In this document: positions 57,406 to 64,000 of the stretch, in pieces
Position numbering within the stretch: position 1 is the first letter of the stretch
Layout: each line of letters begins with the position of its first letter
DNA from: Ptiloglossa arizonensis
Lineage: Eukaryota; Arthropoda; Insecta; Hymenoptera; Colletidae
DNA length: 64,000 bases
NCBI RefSeq assembly: GCF_051014685.1
Contig: NC_135056.1
Location: 7,068,001-7,132,000 of the forward strand
Direction of reading: 5' to 3'
Translations under genes and position numbers: made by a program
The notes under the pieces: generated by a model
Databases searched by the model: none
What the model was told of the DNA's origin: nothing
The model's input: only the letters and a program-made list of their open reading frames with translations

Positions 57406-59194
57406 ATCGAGACAAAATTTTCGAATACATCGAGACGAGTAGTACCAATTAGACCTGATCTCGGTAGAGACATCTCAGAAATCGCGACTAAGAATTCCCC
57501 CAGTCGCAGCTTGAACTTATTATTTTTCCCTTCGGGACGCTCGTCGACCTTCGTCGCGCCTCAAGGTCATTAAGAACACCGAGGTCGTCGTCCGTTAAAT
57601 AATTACCGAAAGTTGGTACTCGTCGGGTAAACTCTCTCTTCCTTTGTTCCGTGGTCGAAATCGCGTGCGACGAGGCAACGTTCCCTTTTATCGCGACATT
57701 GCGCGCCTAAACGCGCACGTATCTTCCCACAGGCCTAACGCGGAGTCCTTGAGGCTGGTCCCAATTATTTCGCTAAGAGCTGGGAACAGAAATCAACGTT
57801 TGGGATCTCCGTTGTCTCACGGTCGCGTCGAAGCGCGCAGGGTCGGTGAAAACCCGGCGTAGTTACGCAAAGAGGAAGCTTTTTATCGCGCGTTTAATGG
57901 CGACTTCCGCGTTGCGCGGAATGCATCGCGGAATGCCTCTATTTTTCTCGCGTGCGGGAAGTTTCCATTTCGCGAGCGCTCACCAGCGCGGTGAAACGCG
58001 ATCCCGATGTTCCGATGTTGCCGATCGATGCTACATCCGCGATGCTCCATGGGGATATTTAGCGTTAACAGATATCGAGATCGAGTAACAACGGGCTTCG
58101 TTCTATCCCAGGCCGGTTCGCCACGAGGAGAGGCTGATAGGGCACGAGCTCGATGAACGAAGCGCAGATTGGAAGCAGGAGGACACAAGGGGTAGGGGGA
58201 GGGGGGTCGAAATACGGCACAGGTGGTACACACGCGCGCGCGAAGCCGAGGGATGAAATCGAGAGGCTGACGAAGAGGGAATCGAGGATACATCGAAGCT
58301 GGGGAAAGTGACGGAGAAAAATTCAAGCTGAACGATGTGCACGGAAACCGTGAAAGAGACACGCGAGAGAGGGAGAGAGAGCGTGTGTATGTATACACGG
58401 ATGCGTAAAAAAGAGAGAGAGAACGAGAGAAAGCACAGTGCAAGAGAGAGAAACAGGGGGAGAACAGCGACGTGACATTTTGTCGGTCGTAGACGACCGA
58501 ATCGATCGTCACGCTTGCCTTTGTTTGACTTAATTACCACAGCAGCAGATCGGTAGATAGGCCCCGCACGTCCGCCAGTCGAATCAACTCTGGAGTACCG
58601 TCAGGGCGGTTCAAATTCTGCCGGAGGCCAGACGCTCGGTGAATATTAGGGGCGATCGAGAGTGCTGAGTAAATTTCATCTTCTATGCTTCCGGCCGGTA
58701 AGCTCTTAAGAGCGGCATACATTTAGCGGTGTACGAAGAGTAAGAGAGAAGGAGAGAGAGAGAGAGGGGGATGGAGAGAGCGGAGAGAGAGAGAGAAAAA
58801 AAAGCGACGAAGGAACCGCGGTGGGTGAGTAACGTGGTCGCGCGAATAATAAGCCAATATAAATGTAAATGCGAGGAAGCGGGGTATATCTCGTATTTAG
58901 TGGCTTAACGCGGTGAAATTATGCGCGATCCTATTAGGCCCCGGGAATCGGTGTAAAAAATTGCAGCTAGGCGCTTGAAACGCGATGGAAGTATGCGGGC
59001 TCGGTCCCGGTGTACGGAGCGATACACGCGGCCCCCTGACATTAGGCGAGCCATTCGGATCGCGCTCGAGTCGTCTCGAACGTACAATTGAGTTTAAGTA
59101 CAACGCTGTCGCGAAGGAGGCTCGAAACATGGGGGATTGTGGACGAAAAGTGACGTGTATATCGGAGTTGCGACGAATGTTTCGGTCGCACCGT
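57406..59194. other. Large CpG-rich island with GAGA tracts; possible promoter or conserved non-coding region
   Basis: This is the most GC- and CpG-rich part of the window. Purine tracts made of GAGAGA lie at 58352-58460 and 58735-58800 on the plus strand, with a G-rich stretch at 58188-58207. GAGA-factor-like tracts in a CpG-rich island are common at insect promoters. The minus-strand frame 57883-58512 (209 codons) is the longest in the window, but it is the complement of the purine tract, hence rich in Ser, Leu and Arg, and has no domain. 58534-59200 has varied, conserved-looking sequence. A transcription start is possible but I cannot place one. Confidence 0.4.
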
Positions 59195-60240
59195 ATCGAT
59201 CGATGATTGTACAGCTCGACGATTTAGAAAAGATCCCTCGAGGGAGTGGTCTAAGAATGGTGGGGATGTGACTGGACGACAAGGTATAAATTCGAAAAGT
59301 GACGCGATTTTAGTAAATTTTGTTCCATTCGAATATTCGCGACGATTGTATAACTTGACGATTTAGAAAAGATCCCTCGGGGGAGTGGTCTAAGAATGGT
59401 GAAGATGTGACTGGACGATAAGGTATAAATTCGAAAAGTGACGCGATTTTAGTAAATTTTGTTCCATTCGAATATTCGCGATGATTGTATAACTTGACGA
59501 TTTAGAAAAGATCCCTCGGGGGAGTGGTCTAAGAATGGTGAAGATGTGACTGGACGATAAGGTATAAATTCGAAAAGTGATGCGATTTTAGTAAATTTTG
59601 TTCCATTCGAATATTCGTGACGATTGTATAGCTCGACTATTTAGAAAAGATCCCTCGAGGGAGTGGTCTAAGAATGGTGGGGATGTGACTGGACGATAAG
59701 GTATAAATTCGAAAAGTGATGCGATTTTAGTAAATTTTGTTCCATTCGAATATTCGCGACGATTGTATAGCTCGACGATTTAGAAAAGATCCCTCGAGGG
59801 AGTGGTCTAAGCATGGCGGGGGTAAGATTCAACGGCAGAGAATAAACTCGGAAAGTGATGCGATTTTAGCAAATTTTATTCCATTCGAATATTCGCAACG
59901 ATTGTATAGCTCGACGATTTAGAAAAGTTCCCTCGAGGGAGTGGTTTAAGCATGGTAGTGATGAGAGTGACGCAGTTTCAACAAATTTTATTTCGATTTT
60001 TGACAATAGTATAGCTCAATGGTTTAGGAAACTTCCCCTGAGAGAGTGGTCTAAGCTTGGTGGATATAGGACTAGATGACGAGGCATAGAATCGAGTATT
60101 GACACGGTTTTAGCAAATTTTATTCCGTTCGAAAATTCGCAACAATTGTATAGTTAGACCATTTAGAGAAGATCTCTCGAGGGAGTGATCTAAGTATGGT
60201 GTGGATGAGACTGAGCAACGTGGCGTAGTGTCGAGCAACT
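59195..60240. repeat. Tandem array, 139 bp unit, eight copies
   Basis: AGATCCCTCG(A/G)GGGAGTGGTC starts near 59232, 59371, 59510, 59649 and 59788, then AGTTCCCTCGAGGG at 59926, exactly 139 bp apart, then at 60031 (a shortened unit of about 104 bp) and 60171. Most units contain the perfect palindrome CCCTCGAGGG. They continue with TAAGAATGGTG, ATGTGACTGGACGA, TAAATTCGAAAAGTGA, GATTTTAGTAAATTTTGTTC and CATTCGAATATTCG. Copies 2 and 3 are nearly identical, outer copies are decayed, the usual pattern of unequal exchange. Short frames inside are repeat-derived. Confidence 0.95.
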
Positions 60241-62040
60241 CTAATTCGGTAATGTTTAACACATTAACTGTCAGGTCGTTTTTATAAATCTAGGCGCTAT
60301 TCTCGGTACTTTTTTTGCAATTATACTTTTAACCCAATACCTACCTTTTATTCGACCAATTGGGTCAGTAGTTTTTGCAGAGGTTATATTTTCAAATATC
60401 CGTTGTATTTTTCGAGAGCGTTGTTTGTATACGAATCTAATCGAAACTGGTATCATAGATACACTAACGTTCAAAAATGCAACTGCAATTTGCCTTTATT
60501 TACCGAAAGTACGTTGTCGCGACTTGGAACGCAAATATATATTTTTATTACGAGTATTTGCTTCTACGAAAGTATTACAATTGCATATACAGTATTAACT
60601 GTGTACAAATAGTGATCGAACTCTTTTATGCAACGTACGTGCATCGAGCGATCAAATACTTTTAAACAGTAATGTATACGCGTGTTAACACTTTCGCACA
60701 CATTTTTATTTTTTTCGAAATACGAAACCCATAAAATTGATACGCGCGCTACATTTGAAAATTTATTTAAAAAAAGTTTCGTTCAACGTTTCAGGAAAGT
60801 TCTTGACGGATGCACGTCCATAGTTCCCGTGCACGTTGCGTGAAAATTGTTGTTGAAATTGAAACGGATACAGATTTCGCGAACGAAATTATCGTCGTCG
60901 CACTTCTGTTAGATAATTAAGCAGACGTAGCTCGTGTGCGATGTATCAATTTGAAAATTGTACGATTATAGTGTCGAGAGATAAGATTATGAAAGGATAA
61001 TAAGAATCGTGGGATAACACGAATTGGTCGAATTAGAAGGCTGCTAGTTTGCAGCGCTCGGTTCTTTGCTATCGACGATAAATGCCATTAATTAACTCGG
61101 TCTAAAAAAGGTTATGGAATTCGCATTGGAGGAGCATGAAGATGCTACCATTAAAGAATTGAAAGGGAGACTGAGAGTTCATGGGGTCGTCTGGTGGGGG
61201 AAGAGACTAGATCAGCGTTCTACCATCGTAGAGATCTCTCTTAAAGCTGCGGTTACGATTTCGCGTGCACTGACGATCGCTACTAACGTCTCACGACATT
61301 GTCCTAAACCACAGATGGCTAGAATTTTATTCGTATAATAGAAGAATAAAAATAACGTACAGCCATTTGTTTGTAACGTTTATACGATCGAGCCGTTACA
61401 CGGATCAGTTTTCGTTCGTTCTACGCGAAGTACGAATCTGTAATTCAAATTTTTATTCAACGCACAAAAGTTTGTCAAATCCTTTATTCGTTATTCAAAA
61501 AGTTTCTTTATCTCGCATACGACTGGTTTATTTCAACGATCTACGTTCTTCGTACACCGGAGAATCGGAGAAACGTTTCCGAATAAAATTCCCATTTAAC
61601 GATTAAAATTCTTGAAAATATTACATCGTTACAGGATATCGTATCGCGCACACTGATATCCGTACCAGTGAATTTTGTGTATTTATAACGTGCGCTGACA
61701 TGAAAAATATCCGCGAAACGTATGCATAATATATTTCATAAATTAACCTACCAACGCGAATATTTTGCATAAGTGCATATCCTTTAATATCGTTTGTCGC
61801 GATTAATCCGACAAAAAATCCGCGATCCATCAACGATGAATAACACCACGTTCGCGAAGAAGTCATCGTAGAGCGAAAAAATGTTTTCTCTCGTAACCAC
61901 TGAAAGGCATTCTTTACAGGTGCGCGCAGTAGCAGTTGCTCGGATAACCGCTACCGAGAAGCTACACGATCCCGGCTCGTAAAACGCCGCGAGAGACGTA
62001 AACGAATCTTGTTAATTCAATGACATCGTAACTCGATGAC
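60241..62040. other. No gene recognised
   Basis: AT-rich with CpG-rich patches (60780-60920, 61900-62030). A sequence at 60250-60370 (CATTAACTGTCAGG, then ACCAATTGGGTCAGTAG) is in the style of TTAA-type insect MITE ends but no partner end was found. Short frames on both strands have no domains. Confidence 0.35.
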
Positions 62041-62043
62041 GCG

Positions 62044-62085
62044 TATATAAACTCGGCGATCCTTCCGCGCGTCGAAGTTTCAGTC
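62044..62085 (+). promoter_or_regulatory. Candidate core promoter: TATA box plus TCAGT initiator
   Basis: TATATAAA (62044-62051) is followed by TTTCAGTC (62078-62085), an arthropod-type initiator with the A at 62082. The TATA-to-initiator distance (about 38 bp from the first T) is longer than the usual 30-31, which weakens the call. Downstream, AACATCAAACAGAACCAACC is leader-like, and the DNA is CpG-rich with the first ATGs at 62174 and 62189. The second opens a 75-codon frame (62189-62416) of unknown product. If real, this would start a TATA-type, probably tissue-specific gene whose body is unseen or outside the window. Confidence 0.35.
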
Positions 62086-63060
62086 GATCCGGAATAAACA
62101 TCAAACAGAACCAACCGTGACGTGACGTTGACTTAGAGTTTGGTTAACGCGGTGCATTTTGAACCGCGGTTAAAATGACGCGTGATTAATGCAAATCGTG
62201 AACCGGGTAATTCGATCGGGGAAACTACTTAAACCGAACTTGCCCCGGACCGACTGGGATTTCAACGAACTTGCTCGAGCCAGCGACGCGGTGCACCTGA
62301 CTTTTGTGAGAGGTGGCAAGGGATGGATAGGGGTGGGGACGAAAAATTCAATCGAGAGCTTACGCTCGGAGAACTCGATTAATTTCCCTTCGGGGGTAGA
62401 GGGTGCGACCCGTTGACGGAGGGATTAATAATAGACGAAACACTCGCGAAGGTGTGGCCGATTCGAATAGACCGGCGAGTGTCACCGCCGGCCGAGTCGA
62501 TGAAAGTGTGCTAGGTAACACGGTCACGATTGAATTTATCTTAAAAAATACAAATTACCCAACGAGAATACGAAATTTCGATTCGCGTATAAATAATGGC
62601 CAGCGTGGATTTCATTGTATTTCATTCGACGTACAAGTAAATTATTACTAGCTGTCGATCGATCGATCTGTCGATGTATGTGAATTATTTTAATATCGAT
62701 TTATTCAATATTATACGAACGAGAAGGGTTATATTCAAGATTGTAAAGAACCAAATAAAAATAATTAGATTGACTGTAATTCATTCATTGAAGTTATTTA
62801 ATAAATCTTTTTTTTATTTTATGTACACCGTGGGTATAAAATAAAGAATTACAAAATTTTCCAGAAGAATGCATACGAATGTCATTCCAGTACGTGTGAA
62901 TCTAATTGATCATTTGCCAATTTCACTACTCAATAATCACTACTGTGATTAGTTTTGTATAAGGTACAATGTCAGGTACTGTTTATTAGCAATTCTTATT
63001 TATTATGTTTATTAACAATTCAGTTGAATTTGTGTACTTATTATGTTATGCATGTACCAC
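62086..63060. other. No gene confirmed; 62189-62651 open but unrecognised
   Basis: Two plus-strand frames, 62189-62416 (75 codons) and 62403-62651 (82 codons), lie downstream of the candidate promoter in CpG-rich DNA. Neither has a signal peptide or domain. After 62650 the DNA is AT-rich and includes the repeated tetranucleotide CGAT (62656-62670). Confidence 0.35.
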
Positions 63061-63440
63061 TTATTTATTGTACGTCGTTTCCATAGTTGAAAGAGATAAA
63101 ATATGGAACATTATATTCAACACAGTTTTCACGGTACCGAACACTGCATTCCTTACATCTAACCTGGTTCTCACCGCTTCGTACATCATTGAACTTTCCA
63201 TCGCAAACAGGCCACTGTCAATCTTTATCCCTCAGCAATTTTCTTGCTGCTTCCTCCTTTGGTTTCTTTAAGAAATTGCTCTTCGTATTCGTTGGTCGAC
63301 TTTTTACTTCTTCAATTGATTCTGCTGATGCGAAATCTCCTGAAACTCCTTTCTTCTTGCATTTGCTTCTGGTTAGACGATCTATTCTTGAAAAAGGAAA
63401 TATTTTGCTCCGTTGCGCTTGAATAGGATGTGCGTGATCC
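63061..63440 (-). pseudogene. C-terminal fragment of a second pogo/jerky-type transposase
   Basis: The minus strand is open from about 63419 down to 63065 except for a single stop. It reads RIDRLTRSKCKKKGVSG, KSRPTNTKSNFLKKPKEE, AARKLLRDKD, then a stop, then WPVCDGKFNDVRSGENQ and VRCKECSVRYRENC. Basic, Lys/Ser-rich linkers followed by a Cys-rich finger (C-x2-C...W-x2-C-x2-C...C) are the usual C-terminus of jerky/pogo-type transposases, and the fossil at 43028-44340 ends the same way. Here the first Cys of the finger reads Trp, and the usual Trp and His positions are Tyr and Arg. The DDE core is missing: upstream sequence (63440-64000) is AT-rich and gives no match. It is a different copy from the 43 kb one, better preserved. 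Confidence 0.55.
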
Positions 63441-64000
63441 GTGTTGCTTGCTGAATTAAAATAAATACCTAGAAGTGGAACGAAAGCGAACGAAATTTCT
63501 TTTATTACAAAGAAATTAAATAAATAGGGTATTATTAATTTTTATACAGGCTCTTTCGAAGGTAGTATATTTTTTTGTATTAATTTTTGCGACAGTATAT
63601 GTAGTAGTTAAAATGAAAATTAATCTCAACGAAAATACGTTTGCTTCGGTAAAAATGTTAATTTAAAATATGGAACAAGAAGAAAGAGCTATACAAGAAG
63701 AAAAATTGGTTGTTTGAAAATAATAATTATCGATGTAGCGTGTTATCTTGTTGGAGAAATTCAAAAGCAAAAGATCGGTGATAAAAATATAGTAGAGTTG
63801 CAACATGAAAAATTATTTTCAAATATGAAAGATTAAATTTTTTAATCTCGATTTTAGACTAAAGTCAAATGACGTTCGCGTTGATCATTGTCATTTTCTT
63901 ATCGACATTCAATATGAGAGGTAACATATACACGAATAAAAATCATAATACCCGAATGTTTAATGGATTTATTACGAGCTCAACGACCAGATAGTAACAA
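63441..64000. other. No gene recognised
   Basis: AT-rich DNA to the end of the window. If the transposase fragment were complete, its catalytic core would lie here on the minus strand; I could not detect it. Confidence 0.4.

Noticed and set aside
57883..58512. 209-codon minus-strand frame, the longest in the window
   Set aside because: It is the complement of GAGA-rich and CpG-rich DNA, so it is stop-poor by composition; Ser/Leu/Arg-rich, no domain, and other overlapping frames are equally open.
60250..60474. Possible TTAA-type MITE with minus-strand frame 60271-60474
   Set aside because: The style of the sequence is suggestive (ACCAATTGGGTC block), but no paired end or flanking TTAA duplication was found.
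1..64000. CRISPR arrays, bacterial operons, rRNA, intact tRNA, known insect microRNAs, (TTAGG)n telomere repeats
   Set aside because: Looked for by eye and not found; the tandem arrays have no spacer-repeat alternation and no associated genes.

Overview
This is eukaryotic, AT-rich, CpG-replete DNA. It has no bacterial-style gene packing: no open frame above about 210 codons and no recognisable rRNA, intact tRNA or CRISPR. The CpG-rich islands set in AT-rich DNA, mariner-type miniature elements, TTAA-flanked elements, pogo/jerky-like transposase remains and many unrelated tandem repeats fit an insect, most likely a hymenopteran (bee, wasp or ant). That taxon is an inference from composition and repeat style; no host gene supports it. 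I could not identify a single host protein-coding exon, so the window is best read as intergenic or long-intron DNA.

Layout. 1-900 is a tandem array of about 148 bp whose units each contain an imperfect hairpin. 901-9900 is mostly unassigned, with a 290 bp duplication (4435-5005), a GC-rich island (5010-6080), a possible LTR-retroelement remnant (7143-7410) and two small tandem repeats. 9.9-12.5 kb holds mariner-type MITE copies and a 197 bp triplication. 14744-16061 is an element with 147 bp terminal inverted repeats and a 27 bp array inside. 19.1-20.2 kb is a 36/37 bp minisatellite. 23.9-24.5 kb is a TA-flanked composite in which mariner-end hairpins bracket a 15 bp array. 24667-25340 is a large palindrome with arms of about 283 bp. 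32.4-33.2 kb (103 bp), 36.3-36.9 kb (77 bp), 44.6-45.4 kb (141 bp), 53.3-54.2 kb (157 bp) and 59.2-60.2 kb (139 bp) are further, mutually unrelated arrays.

Coding remains. Two decayed transposase genes of the pogo/Tigger-jerky type can be read by translation: a nearly full-length one on the plus strand (43028-44340) with several frameshifts and stops, and a C-terminal piece on the minus strand (63061-63440). A 586 bp TA-flanked element with 26 bp inverted repeats (41910-42495) lies just upstream of the first. Smaller non-autonomous elements are at 9916-10115 and 55601-55734 (mariner type) and 33759-33967 (TTAA-flanked, piggyBac-like).

Regulatory signals are few: a TATA/TCAGT pair near 62044-62085, a perfect NRF1/ewg-type palindrome at 52235-52246, and GAGA-rich tracts in the CpG-rich island at 57.4-59.1 kb. 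None can be tied to a gene inside the window. The main interest is structural: repeats built from hairpins, and tandem arrays that seem to have grown out of transposon ends.
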